A stretch of DNA of 32,183 bases from Thermoanaerobaculales bacterium (GCA_025456145.1 JALOLD010000037.1:1-32183), one strand, 5' to 3'. Positions 1 to 7,353 are shown, counted from the first letter of the stretch. Numbers and translations: made by a program. The notes: generated from the letters alone by a model not told the origin.

Positions 1-16
1 CACCCCGGAGGTGACC

Positions 17-364
17 ATGCACGACGCGCTCCCGACGACCGGCCTGATCGCCTACCGCAAGGCGATGGAGGCTGCAGGCATCGCCATCTCGATCGTGCTG
101 CGCGTACCTGCTCCCTTGAGGTCGGTTGCCGATCAGCTCGTACGAGCTGCGAGCTCGGTGCCGGCGAATCTGGCCGAAGGTCATGGCCGATCTGGTAGGG
201 ATCGGCTCCAGCACTGGCGGATCGCCTACGGCTCCGCCAAGGAAGCTGACGCCCAACTCAGGCTGCTTCTCGCAGCCGGAGTCCTTGAGGCCGCCGCTTC
301 GCGGCGGGCTCTCGCGCTCCTCGACGAGGTCAGGGCGATGACCTGGCGGCTCCTCTACCCGTGA
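17..364 (+). CDS. Four-helix-bundle protein (S23 / avd-like)
   Basis: Small 115-aa, all-helical protein. The central block SSVPANLAEGHGR followed by a helix with YGSAKEADAQL matches the signature of the four-helix-bundle family (SIPxNIAEGxGR ... GSxxExxxQ). That family was first noticed in 23S rRNA intervening sequences and also includes the Avd accessory proteins of diversity-generating retroelements. Most stand-alone members have no known function. I place the start at the ATG at 17: GGAG at 7-10 is 6 nt upstream of it but directly abuts the alternative GTG at 11. No reverse transcriptase or variable repeat is visible nearby, so a retroelement role is not supported here. The gene begins almost at the window edge, so its upstream context is unknown. 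The family call is confident; the function is unknown. Confidence 0.85.
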   Translation: MHDALPTTGLIAYRKAMEAAGIAISIVLRVPAPLRSVADQLVRAASSVPANLAEGHGRSGRDRLQHWRIAYGSAKEADAQLRLLLAAGVLEAAASRRALALLDEVRAMTWRLLYP

Positions 365-411
365 ACACCCGCACGCCTCCCCGAAGCGCCGACAAAGCCT
401 CAGCGGCATCC

Positions 412-442
412 TCCGCGTCCGTGCCCGTGCCCGTGCCCGATG
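412..442 (+). repeat. Hexamer array R1 (part A of bipartite repeat)
   Basis: Five in-phase hexamers TCCGCG, TCCGTG, CCCGTG, CCCGTG and CCCGAT at 412-441, followed by GG. The array is preceded by CAGCGGCATCC at about 401-411, which resembles the part B tail of the other copies. It belongs to the same family as the arrays at 1650, 2009, 6681, 12089, 12262 and 32039. The last hexamer supplies the ATG at 440 that opens the longest reading of the next gene, so that start should be distrusted. Confidence 0.8.
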
Positions 443-502
443 GCGGAACGCCCGGGCGGTCGATCCCGCCGCTGGCGCGGACAGCTGTGCCATGATCGCG
501 CC

Positions 503-1642
503 GTGGCCGCCGGACCCCGCCGGGCTTCCCTCGTGGTGCTTCGTTGCCTCACGGCGCTGGCCGCCCTCGCGTTCGCGTTGCTCGGCGCCGAGATCGCCAT
601 CAGGTTGTTCCCCGAGCTGCTCGGCGAACGCGCCCGTCATGCCGCCTTCTCAAGGCACGACACCCTCCCCGGCGGTATCTTCGTCGTCGAGGGCATCACC
701 GGAGCGCGTTTCATGCGCGCCGACGCCGAGACCAGAGCCTACTCGGCTGGTCGGTTCTGGTCGCACCGGACGGACGGCCGGGGGTTCCGCAACCCTCCTG
801 GGATCGCCGCTGCCGATGTCGTCCTGCTCGGCGACTCGCTGATCTATGGCCACGGCGTCGCGGCCGATCAAACCGTTTCGCACTTCCTCCGGATCGACCA
901 CGATGTCGCCGCCTACGACATGTCGGCCCAGGGGCGTTGCCCCTACGAGCATTACCTTTCATTCCGTCTCTGGGGCGCCGATCTTCGGCCGACCACGGCG
1001 CTGCTCTTTGTCTACGTCAACGACCTCCGCGATCTCGCGAAGCTCGGTCGTACACGGCTGCTGCCTCACCCCCCGGAAATCGACGGCGTCGACTACCAGG
1101 AGATCCGCACCAGGGTCGACACGTTGATCCACCACCGCGAGCCGTTGGTCCTTCGAGCCCTGTACGTCTCGAATCTGGTCCGGATGGCTTCGAAAACGTG
1201 GGGTTGGCGCCCGAATCCCCCACCCGAGTCCTCGACGCTGAAGCAATGGCGCGTTCCCCGAGAGAATCCCAACTCAGAACCCGCGGAGACGAGCGTTCCC
1301 GAAGCGGTGCTCGACGACGGGCTCTTCAGGCCGGCGGAGCGATACCTGGATCTGCTGATCGGCGACCTGGCACTGCGGACCTCTCACGCGGGTACACGCC
1401 TCATCGTCGTCCACCTGGTCCCGCCGGTGGACAAGCCCTGGCCCGCTCGGGACCGGGCGCAGGCGAAGCTCCAGCAGTCGCTCGACGGCATCTGTCGACG
1501 ACACGGCCTCGAGCTCGCGGACACCGCCGCCTTCTTCGACGGCCACCTCGAGTGGATCCTCCCCGACGATGGCCACCTCAACGAGGAAGGCCACCGGGCG
1601 CTGGCGCGGTTTCTCGCCACCTCCGTCCTCGACCCGGAGTGA
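503..1642 (+). CDS. SGNH/GDSL hydrolase-like membrane-anchored protein
   Basis: About 379 aa from the GTG at 503. A longer reading from ATG 440 would give 400 aa, but that ATG lies inside a hexamer array and has no ribosome binding site. GTG 533 is another option. The N-terminus is basic, followed by one hydrophobic segment at about residues 11-32 (LVVLRCLTALAALAFALLGA region), so the protein is probably a signal-anchored, outward-facing enzyme. The SGNH nucleophile block VVLLGDSLIYGHG places the catalytic Ser at about residue 112. The C-terminal DDGHLNEEGH carries the DxxH pair (about D355/H358). Families of this shape include O-acyl esterases acting on polysaccharides and cell-wall sugars, but no substrate can be named from sequence. 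It is followed by the repeat cluster at 1650-2062. The fold is fairly certain; the start is uncertain. Confidence 0.75.
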   Translation: MAAGPRRASLVVLRCLTALAALAFALLGAEIAIRLFPELLGERARHAAFSRHDTLPGGIFVVEGITGARFMRADAETRAYSAGRFWSHRTDGRGFRNPPGIAAADVVLLGDSLIYGHGVAADQTVSHFLRIDHDVAAYDMSAQGRCPYEHYLSFRLWGADLRPTTALLFVYVNDLRDLAKLGRTRLLPHPPEIDGVDYQEIRTRVDTLIHHREPLVLRALYVSNLVRMASKTWGWRPNPPPESSTLKQWRVPRENPNSEPAETSVPEAVLDDGLFRPAERYLDLLIGDLALRTSHAGTRLIVVHLVPPVDKPWPARDRAQAKLQQSLDGICRRHGLELADTAAFFDGHLEWILPDDGHLNEEGHRALARFLATSVLDPE

Positions 1643-1649
1643 CGTCTCG

Positions 1650-1806
1650 TCCGCCTCCGTGCCCGATGCAGCTGCAGCGGCAGCACCCGCGTCCGAGTCC
1701 GCGTCCGCGTCCGTGCCCGACGTCAGCGACAGCGCCATCACCCGAGTCCGAGTCCGCGTCCGCGTCCGCGTCCGAGACCGGCGACAGCGACAGCGGCAGC
1801 GACAGC
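1650..1806 (+). repeat. Hexamer array cluster R2a-c, three bipartite modules in tandem
   Basis: Three consecutive modules. (a) TCCGCC, TCCGTG, CCCGAT at 1650-1667, then a CAGC-rich tail at 1668-1685. (b) Six A hexamers at 1686-1721, then the tail GTCAGCGACAGCGCCATCA at 1722-1740. (c) Six A hexamers at 1741-1776, a degenerate unit ACCGGC, then GACAGC, GACAGC, GGCAGC and GACAGC at 1783-1806. Each module has part A (YCCGNG)n followed by part B (GRCAGC)n, and the period of 6 keeps several reading frames open. No protein-like composition other than dipeptide repeats is seen, so this is non-coding repeat. Confidence 0.85.
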
Positions 1807-2008
1807 ATCCGGGACGCCACCCGCACGCGCCTCTGAGCAGGTGCCGAAGCAACGATGCAGGCCGCCGCTCGCGGCGCCGGCACGGTCGCAGTCCCCCCGG
1901 TTCGCCACGAGCGACCGCGTCGGTGGCGCGACGCCGGACCGCCCGGCCGTCCAGGCCGCGCGGCCCGGAAGGCCGGTGCCCACAGAACCTGGTGCCGCGG
2001 ACGCTGCC
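1807..2008. other. Core between inverted hexamer arrays, no gene recognised
   Basis: About 200 bp bounded on the left by arrays in forward orientation and on the right by an array in reverse orientation. It is GC-rich, with short palindromic stretches such as GCCGCCGCTCGCGGCG near 1861. The open frames through it translate to Arg/Pro/Ala-rich sequence without domain features, so I see no gene. Its end at 1991-2008 (GGTGCCGCGGACGCTGCC) is the reverse-strand tail of the array at 2009-2062. Confidence 0.5.
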
Positions 2009-2062
2009 ATCGGACGCGGACGCGGACGCGGGCGGGGGCTGGGACGTGGACACGGACGCGGT
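2009..2062 (-). repeat. Hexamer array R2d, reverse orientation
   Basis: Read on the minus strand this is nine hexamers of YCCGNG type, several degenerate, ending in TCCGAT at 2014-2009. It then runs into GGCAGCGTCCGCGGCACC, nearly the tail of the copy at 6681-6743 (GCAACGTCCGCGGCAGC). It is inverted relative to the R2a-c cluster, with its tail pointing inward. Its outer end at 2062 touches the -10 hexamer of the next gene. Confidence 0.8.
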
Positions 2063-2067
2063 AGAGT
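2062..2067 (+). promoter_or_regulatory. -10 element TAGAGT of the M14 peptidase gene
   Basis: TAGAGT ends 8 nt before the ATG at 2076 and no Shine-Dalgarno sequence lies between them, so the transcript is predicted to be leaderless or nearly so. The -35 position (about 2039-2044) falls inside the hexamer array R2d. Confidence 0.5.
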
Positions 2068-2075
2068 GTCAGCCC

Positions 2076-3881
2076 ATGAGAAGACTGCCCCTCGTCATCG
2101 CTCTGCTGACCCAGATTGCACTCGTCGTTACGGCCTCGGAGGTTCCCGATCCCTGGCTCACCGTCGCCGAGCGGACCGACTTCCGCGCCACCGCGAGCTA
2201 CGCCGAGACCATGGCCTACCTGCGCCGGGTCGAGTCGGCGGCGCCGGCGATCATCCGCGTCACCTCCTTCGGCGCCAGTGCCGAGGGGCGCGAGCTGCCG
2301 CTGGTGATCGTGTCGTCGGACGGCGCCTTCACGCCGGCCGCGGCAGCCGCCACCGGCAAGCCGATCCTCCTGCTCCAGAGCTGCATCCACGCCGGCGAGG
2401 TCGACGGCAAGGATGCGAGCCTCATGCTGCTGCGTGAGATCGCGCTCGGCCGCCGGCCGGACCTCGCCGAGGCCGCGGTGACGCTCTTCGTCCCGATCTA
2501 CAACCTCGACGGCCACGAGCGGGTGTCGCCCTACAACCGGCCCGATCAGGATGGACCGGTCGAGGGCATGGGCTTTCGCACCACCACCGCCGGGCTCAAC
2601 CTCAACCGCGACTTCCTCCGGCTGGCCAGCCCCGAGGCGCAGGCGCTGGCCGGGCTGGTCGCCGACTGGCGACCCCACCTCCACGTCGACAACCACGTCA
2701 CCGACGGCGCCGACCACGCCTGGGTCCTGACCTGGATGGTCGCCGAGGCGCCGCTGCTGGACCCCACCGTCGACGCCTGGGTCGCCGAGCACCTGCCCCG
2801 GGTGCTCGAGGCCACCGCCGCCGCCGGCCACCCCAACGGTCCCTACCTCGCCTTCGTCGACTGGGACGACCCGACGAGCGGGGTCGACTGGGCGGACATC
2901 CAGCTGCCGCGCTACTCGACCGGCTACTTCCCGTTGGTCAACCGGCCGTCGATCCTGGTCGAGATGCACTCGCACAAGCCCTACCGGGACCGGGTGCTCG
3001 CCAACCGCGACTTCATGGACGCTCTGATCCTCGAGGCCGGCCGGGCGGGCGAGGGCCTGGTCAGGGCCGTCGCGACCGCCGAGGCGAGGACGCGGGCGGT
3101 CGGCGCCGTCGACGCCGAGCCGTCGTCGGTGGTCGTCCGATGGACCACCGGCGACGAGGTCGAGCCCCTCACCTGGCCGTCCTACCGAACCACCACCGAG
3201 CCGTCGTTCGTCACCGGCAGCCCCTTGATCGCCTACCACCGGGACGAGATCGTGCCGACCGAGGTGACGTTCCGCCACACCGTCAAGCCCGAGCTCGAGC
3301 TCGCCCGCCCCCGCGGCTATCTGGTGCACGCCGGCTGGCCGCAGCTCGAGGCGGCGGTGGCCGGGCACCACCTGCTGGCCTACCGACTCGCCGCGCCGGT
3401 CACGATCGAGGTCGAGACGATCCGGGTCGCCGAGCCGGTCCTCGCCGACCGCCCCTTCCAGGGCACGGTGATGGTCACCGACTTCGTCACGACGCGCCAG
3501 GCCGAGCGGCGCGAGGTCCCCGCCGGGAGCCTGTGGATCCCGGCCGACCAGCCGGACTTCGCCGTCGCGGTGCAGCTCTTCGAGCCCGAGGCGCCGGACT
3601 CGCTGCTGCGCTGGGGGGTGCTGAACGCGGTCTTCGAGATGAAGAGCTACATCGGGCCCGACCGGCTCGAGGAGGCGGCGGCCGAGCTGCTCGCCGACGA
3701 CGCCGTCCGGGCCGAGTGGCAGGCCGCCCTCGCCGACCCGTCGCTCGCCGGCGACCCCCGGGCCCGGTACCTCTGGTGGTTTCGGAGAACGCCGTACTGG
3801 GACGAGCGCTTCGGGCTGCTGCCGGTCTACCGGGTCATGGGGCCGCCGCTGCCGGCCGGCGAGCCGTGGCCGGCCCGGTGA
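2076..3881 (+). CDS. Exported M14-family zinc metallocarboxypeptidase
   Basis: 601-aa secreted peptidase. Residues 1-20 form a signal peptide (MRRLPLVIALLTQIALVVTA). The M14 fold follows: zinc ligands H105 and E108 in CIHAGEVDGK, the substrate-binding Asn-Arg pair in GLNLNRDF (N177/R178), a third zinc ligand probably H207 in HVDNHVTDGAD (H203 is the alternative), and the catalytic Glu E297 in LVEMHSHKPY. The HVDNHVTDGAD variant marks the large bacterial M14 peptidases rather than classical carboxypeptidase A. The C-terminal ~270 residues form a second, beta-rich region of unknown role. ATG 2076 is preferred because it precedes the signal peptide; the frame is open far upstream only because the hexamer repeats keep it open. 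Its TGA overlaps the GTG of the next gene. It probably degrades peptides in the periplasm or outside the cell; the substrate is unknown. Confidence 0.88.
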   Translation: MRRLPLVIALLTQIALVVTASEVPDPWLTVAERTDFRATASYAETMAYLRRVESAAPAIIRVTSFGASAEGRELPLVIVSSDGAFTPAAAAATGKPILLLQSCIHAGEVDGKDASLMLLREIALGRRPDLAEAAVTLFVPIYNLDGHERVSPYNRPDQDGPVEGMGFRTTTAGLNLNRDFLRLASPEAQALAGLVADWRPHLHVDNHVTDGADHAWVLTWMVAEAPLLDPTVDAWVAEHLPRVLEATAAAGHPNGPYLAFVDWDDPTSGVDWADIQLPRYSTGYFPLVNRPSILVEMHSHKPYRDRVLANRDFMDALILEAGRAGEGLVRAVATAEARTRAVGAVDAEPSSVVVRWTTGDEVEPLTWPSYRTTTEPSFVTGSPLIAYHRDEIVPTEVTFRHTVKPELELARPRGYLVHAGWPQLEAAVAGHHLLAYRLAAPVTIEVETIRVAEPVLADRPFQGTVMVTDFVTTRQAERREVPAGSLWIPADQPDFAVAVQLFEPEAPDSLLRWGVLNAVFEMKSYIGPDRLEEAAAELLADDAVRAEWQAALADPSLAGDPRARYLWWFRRTPYWDERFGLLPVYRVMGPPLPAGEPWPAR

Positions 3882-4633
3882 GCGACGTCGCGGCGCCCTG
3901 GAGGCCGCTCGGCCGGGCGCTGGCCGCCTACCACCGAGGCGACACCTCGGCCGAGCTCGTCGTCTCGAGCGACCTCTGGGAGGACGAGACGGTCCCGGTG
4001 GCGGTCTTCTACCGTCCGGTCGGCGAGCCGCTGCCCGAGCTCGAGCGGCGCGCCCTCGAGCACTGCCGCGGTCGGGTCCTCGATCTCGGCGCGGGCGCCG
4101 GCCGCCACGCCCTCGAGCTCCAGGAGCGGGGGCTCGAGGTCGTCGCCCTCGACCCGCTCGCCGAGGCGGTGGCGATCATGCGCGAGCGCGGGGTCGCCGA
4201 TCCTCGCCGCGGCGAGCTCGAGGCGGTCGCGGGGGAGCGCTTCGACACCGTGCTGATGCTGATGCACGGCCTCGGGGTAGTCGGCGACCTGCGCGGTCTT
4301 GGCGATCTTCTCGAGCGGCTCCCCGACCACCTCGAGCCGGGGGGCCGTCTGGTGTTCGACTCGGCCGATCTCGCCGGCGTGCTCGCCGGAGAGGCGCCCG
4401 AGCTGCTCGCCGAGCTGGAGGGTGGCGATCGCTACCCCGGCGAGGTCGCCTTCAGCCTTCGCTTCGGCGGGATCGCCGGCCCCAGCTACCCGTGGCTGTT
4501 CGTCGATCCGGAAACCGTCGGCCTGATCGCCGGCGCCGCCGGCTGCCGGCTCGAGGTCGTCGCGACCGGCGACCGCGGGGCCTGGGCCGGCCTCCTCGAG
4601 GCCGCGCCAACCCGAGGATTCACAAGGCGTTGA
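3878..4633 (+). CDS. Class I SAM-dependent methyltransferase
   Basis: 251-aa cytoplasmic protein. Its GTG start at 3878 overlaps the peptidase stop codon (GTGA, 3878-3881), which indicates translational coupling. The SAM-binding motif I VLDLGAGAGRHALELQ is followed by an acidic residue after beta-2 (VVALDPLAEAV). Later come GERFDTVLMLMHGLGVVGD and LEPGGRLVFDSADL, typical of motifs IV and VI. The N-terminal stretch with DLWEDETVPVAVFYRP resembles other uncharacterised bacterial methyltransferases of this size. The substrate cannot be deduced. Coupling to an exported peptidase could mean modification of a peptide or envelope precursor, but that is speculation. No other gene follows in the operon: the next promoter is at about 4654. 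Confidence 0.85.
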   Translation: MSDVAAPWRPLGRALAAYHRGDTSAELVVSSDLWEDETVPVAVFYRPVGEPLPELERRALEHCRGRVLDLGAGAGRHALELQERGLEVVALDPLAEAVAIMRERGVADPRRGELEAVAGERFDTVLMLMHGLGVVGDLRGLGDLLERLPDHLEPGGRLVFDSADLAGVLAGEAPELLAELEGGDRYPGEVAFSLRFGGIAGPSYPWLFVDPETVGLIAGAAGCRLEVVATGDRGAWAGLLEAAPTRGFTRR

Positions 4634-4653
4634 AGATCGCCGCGGGGCGGGGA

Positions 4654-4662
4654 TGCTAGTCT
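4654..4662 (+). promoter_or_regulatory. Extended -10 promoter TGCTAGTCT
   Basis: A TGN extension plus TAGTCT lies 48 bp upstream of the ATG of the prolyl isomerase gene. TTGAAG at 4630 is too far away (21 bp) to be a normal -35, so this looks like an extended -10 promoter. Confidence 0.45.
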
Positions 4663-4710
4663 AGGTGAGCGTGCCCGGCCACCGGCCGGGGCGCGGAAAC
4701 GGACTCAACC

Positions 4711-5760
4711 ATGCGATCCATTTTCATTGTCGTCGCGGTTGCCGGGCTCGCCGCGGCTGCTCCGTGCGCGGGCCAGGCCACCGCCGAGCTCGCCCCCCAG
4801 GTCGACCCGACGACGCCCTCGGTTCAGGCGCAGCCGACACCCGCGCCCAACCCGGTAATCCTGCGGGTCAACGGCGACCCGATCTACGCGGTCGAGATCA
4901 GCATGCTGATGCAGACCATCCAGGTCCAGCTCGACGACCGCGGGCAACCGGTCGACCCCCACGAGCTCGCCAAGATCGCCACCCAGCGCGCGGTCGAGCA
5001 GAAGCTCGTGATCCAGGAGGCGCGCCGGTTCGGCATCCGGGCCGACGAGCTCGAGGTGGCGCGCGCCGCCCAGGTCGCCGAGCAGCAGGCGGGCGGTCGG
5101 GCCCTGCTCGAGGCCAAGCTCCGCAACACCGGATCGAACTACGACCAGTTCCTCGGGATGATCCGCGAGATCGAGATCATGAAGGCCTTCATCGGCGGTC
5201 AGATCGCCGGCAACGTGGTGGTCACCGAGCAGGAGATCGCCGAATACTATGCCGCCAACCCGACCCTGTTCGACGCCGACGAGCGGGTCCACGCCTATCA
5301 CATGATCTTCATCGTCGGCGAGGACGCCGACCCCGCGGTGCTCCAGGCGAAACGCACCCGGGCCGAGGCGGCGCGCCAGCGGGCACTGACCAGCGGCGAG
5401 GACTTCACGACGGTCGCGCGCGAGCTCTCGGAGGGACCGTCGGCGCCGACCGGCGGCGATCTCGGATGGGTCACCCGCGACAAGCTCGTCAAGCAGCTCG
5501 CCGACGCGGTGTTCGGGCTCGAGCCGGGCGCCATCTCCGAGGTCGTCCAGTCGCGCTTCGGCTTCCACGTCGCGACGATCAGCGACAAGCGGCCGGCCGA
5601 GCGGATCAGCCTCGAGGCGGCGACCCCTCAGATCGAGGACTTCCTCCGTCAGCAGAAGGCGAGCGAGGCGGTCGCCACGCTCATCAAGACCCTCGCGGCG
5701 ACCGCAAAGGTCGAGAACGTCCTCGCCGGCGACGACCTCCCGGTCGGCGGGACGGGGTGA
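4711..5760 (+). CDS. SurA/PpiC-type periplasmic peptidyl-prolyl isomerase
   Basis: 349 aa. Residues 1-21 are a signal peptide ending near PCAGQA, followed by a Pro/Thr-rich spacer. Residues 50-185 form an N-terminal helical chaperone module starting at VILRVNGDPIYAVEI, the usual opening of SurA/PrsA proteins. Residues 192-294 are a parvulin rotamase domain: it starts at VHAYHMIFIV, contains EGPSAPTGGDLGWV, and ends at VVQSRFGFHVATISDKRPA. A short C-terminal helix follows. The family isomerises Xaa-Pro bonds and escorts outer-membrane or exported proteins through the periplasm. There is one parvulin domain, as in PrsA and NifM-like members, against two in E. coli SurA. It has its own promoter and no operon partner. 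Weak start signal: CGGAAACGG about 10-17 nt before the ATG. Confidence 0.88.
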   Translation: MRSIFIVVAVAGLAAAAPCAGQATAELAPQVDPTTPSVQAQPTPAPNPVILRVNGDPIYAVEISMLMQTIQVQLDDRGQPVDPHELAKIATQRAVEQKLVIQEARRFGIRADELEVARAAQVAEQQAGGRALLEAKLRNTGSNYDQFLGMIREIEIMKAFIGGQIAGNVVVTEQEIAEYYAANPTLFDADERVHAYHMIFIVGEDADPAVLQAKRTRAEAARQRALTSGEDFTTVARELSEGPSAPTGGDLGWVTRDKLVKQLADAVFGLEPGAISEVVQSRFGFHVATISDKRPAERISLEAATPQIEDFLRQQKASEAVATLIKTLAATAKVENVLAGDDLPVGGTG

Positions 5761-5840
5761 GGATCGGTCCCGGCGTGACGGCAGGTGCTCCCGAGTGAGC
5801 GTCCGGCCCTTCGCGCTTCCAACCGAGCGAGCCTGAGAGC

Positions 5841-6617
5841 TCAGCCTCCGATCCTGCCGGGGAGGTAACGCCGAGCCCAGCTGGCGATCACCCCGGCGGC
5901 GTAGCTCGAGTCGGCGGCATCGCCGAGCAGGTGGTCGGCGGTGTCGAGGGAGACGAAGCTCTTAGGGTGCTTCGCCGTGCGGAAGATCGCCGAGGCGTTG
6001 TCGATCCCGACCACCCGGTCGACCGGCGAGTGCATGACCAGCAGCGCCTTGCCGAGGTCCTCGATGGCGTGCTCCATCCGGACCCCCTCGAGGTCCTCGA
6101 GCAGGGCCCGTCCGATTCGGATCGTCCGTCCGCCGAGCACCACCTCGGCCGAGCCGACCCGGTCGACCTCGGCCCTCGCCGGTGCGAGGACCCCGGCGAG
6201 GCGGTCGAGGCTCGCCGGCGCCGCGATCGTGACGACCGCGGTGGCCGACGGGACCCGAGCCGCCGCCATGAGGATCGCGGCGCCGCCGAGCGAGTGGCCG
6301 ATGAGCAGCGTCGGTGCACTGTGGGAGTCGGCGAGGAAGCGCGCGGCCGCTGCGATGTCGTCGACGTTCGAGGTGAACGAGGTGTCGGCGAAGTCGCCCT
6401 CGCTGTCGCCGAGCCCCGTGAAGTCGAAGCTCAGCACCGCGACGCCCTCCGCGGCGAGGGCGCGCGAGATGTGGCGCACCGCCTTGTAGCTCTTCGAGCA
6501 GGTGAAGCAGTGGGCAAAGATCGCCCAGGCGATCGGGAGCCCTTCGACCGGCCTCTCGATGAGCCCGGCGAGCCTCGCGCCGCGGCCATTGTCGAAGGTG
6601 GTTCGGATCGTCTGCAT
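5841..6617 (-). CDS. Alpha/beta hydrolase (of the hydrolase-OsmC type, OsmC domain absent)
   Basis: 258-aa cytoplasmic serine hydrolase. The nucleophile is S109 in LIGHSLGG, the acid D200 in MHSPVDRVV and the histidine H229 in TADHLL. The block AIFAHCFTCSKSYKAVRHISRAL with FDFTGLGDSEGDFADTSFTSNVDD is characteristic of the N-terminal half of bifunctional alpha/beta hydrolase/OsmC proteins. Here the protein stops after the hydrolase domain (RRYLPGRIGG) and no OsmC domain follows in any frame. ATG 6617 is chosen because GGGAG lies about 7 nt upstream and because the longer frame runs into the hexamer repeat at 6681. The gene lies downstream of msrB on the same strand but is separated from it by 181 bp containing a repeat. 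The substrate is unknown; a peroxide or thiol-stress role is inferred only from the OsmC link. Confidence 0.85.
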   Translation of the reverse strand: MQTIRTTFDNGRGARLAGLIERPVEGLPIAWAIFAHCFTCSKSYKAVRHISRALAAEGVAVLSFDFTGLGDSEGDFADTSFTSNVDDIAAAARFLADSHSAPTLLIGHSLGGAAILMAAARVPSATAVVTIAAPASLDRLAGVLAPARAEVDRVGSAEVVLGGRTIRIGRALLEDLEGVRMEHAIEDLGKALLVMHSPVDRVVGIDNASAIFRTAKHPKSFVSLDTADHLLGDAADSSYAAGVIASWARRYLPGRIGG

Positions 6618-6648
6618 GGCGTCTCCCGATCCCCTTTCCCCGGTCAAT

Positions 6649-6654
6649 GGTACA
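6649..6654 (-). promoter_or_regulatory. Possible -10 (TACCAT) for the alpha/beta hydrolase
   Basis: On the minus strand TACCAT lies 31 nt before the ATG at 6617, in a 60-bp G-rich stretch that ends at the hexamer array R3. No -35 element is seen. Confidence 0.3.
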
Positions 6655-6680
6655 GGCGCTGTCCCCTCCCCTTCCCGGTG

Positions 6681-6743
6681 CCCGTTCCCGCGTCCGCGTC
6701 CGAGTCCGCGTCCGTGTCCGATGCAACGTCCGCGGCAGCATCC
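6681..6743 (+). repeat. Hexamer array R3, single bipartite copy
   Basis: Seven in-phase hexamers CCCGTT, CCCGCG, TCCGCG, TCCGAG, TCCGCG, TCCGTG and TCCGAT at 6681-6722, then the tail GCAACGTCCGCGGCAGCATCC at 6723-6743. This is the cleanest solitary copy of the family. It lies in the spacer between msrB and the hydrolase gene, and no inverted partner is seen within the spacer. Confidence 0.82.
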
Positions 6744-6798
6744 AGAGCGACGACCGAGGTTCCCACTGAGCACCGCCGCTCACCGGGCGTGCGAACCA

Positions 6799-7353
6799 TT
6801 ACCTCGACGGCGGAGGCTCCACCTCCATCTCGACGAACTCGAGCGCGGCGGAGTTGATGCAGAAGCGCAGCCCGGTCGGCTTCGGGCCGTCGTCGAAGAC
6901 GTGGCCGAGGTGGGCGCCGCACCGGGAGCAGTGGACCTCGGTGCGCACCATGCCGTAGCTGCGGTCGACCTCGGTGCCGATGTTCGCCTCGTGCACCGGC
7001 TGGAAGAAGCTCGGCCAACCGGTTCCGGAGGTGAACTTGGTGGTCGAGACGAAGAGGTCGTTGCCACAGCCGATGCAGCGGTAGACACCCTCGCGGTCGT
7101 TCTTCCAGTAGTTCCCCGAGCACGCCCGCTCGGTGCCGTGCCGCCGGGTCACCTGGTAGGCCTCGGGGGGCAGCTCGGCCCGCCACTCCTCGTCGCTCTT
7201 CACCACGGTACGGGTCTCCACCATCTCGCCCCGCTCGACCGAGTACACCCGGATCTGCTCGCTCATCGTCGCGCTCCTCCCGTCGTCGGTCGAGCCGTGG
7301 CCGGCGAGGCCGATCAGCAGGGCCAACACCACCCAGAGGGTCGTCTGTTTCAT
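6799..7353 (-). CDS. msrB: Peptide-methionine (R)-S-oxide reductase MsrB, exported
   Basis: 184 aa. The N-terminus (residues 1-20, MKQTTLWVVLALLIGLAGHG) is a signal peptide, so this copy should work outside the cytoplasm. The MsrB domain spans about residues 52-178: zinc-binding CxxC pairs C93/C96 (CIGC) and C142/C145 (CSRC), substrate-site GTGWPSFFQPV, and the catalytic Cys C165 in GLRFCINSAAL. C78 in ERACSGNYW is a possible resolving cysteine. The enzyme reduces methionine-R-sulfoxide in oxidised proteins, using thioredoxin-like electron donors. ATG 7353 has GGGAGG about 10 nt upstream. It is divergent from gdhA. The reductant in the periplasm is not evident from this window. Confidence 0.93.
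   Translation of the reverse strand: MKQTTLWVVLALLIGLAGHGSTDDGRSATMSEQIRVYSVERGEMVETRTVVKSDEEWRAELPPEAYQVTRRHGTERACSGNYWKNDREGVYRCIGCGNDLFVSTTKFTSGTGWPSFFQPVHEANIGTEVDRSYGMVRTEVHCSRCGAHLGHVFDDGPKPTGLRFCINSAALEFVEMEVEPPPSR

Noticed and set aside
17..364. Avd component of a diversity-generating retroelement
   Set aside because: The fold family fits, but no reverse transcriptase, template repeat or variable gene was found in the window.
412..2062. CRISPR array
   Set aside because: The units are contiguous 6-mers without spacers, and no cas genes are present.
1569..2075. Long open frame joining the repeat region to the M14 peptidase
   Set aside because: The upstream part reads as Arg-Val/Arg-Gln dipeptide repeats from hexamer arrays. 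A clear signal peptide starts at ATG 2076, so the extension is not a protein.
1578..3371. 597-residue antisense frame over the peptidase
   Set aside because: High-GC shadow of the real gene. Its translation is low-complexity Gly/Val/Arg/Asp without domains, whereas the plus-strand frame has a signal peptide and M14 active-site motifs.
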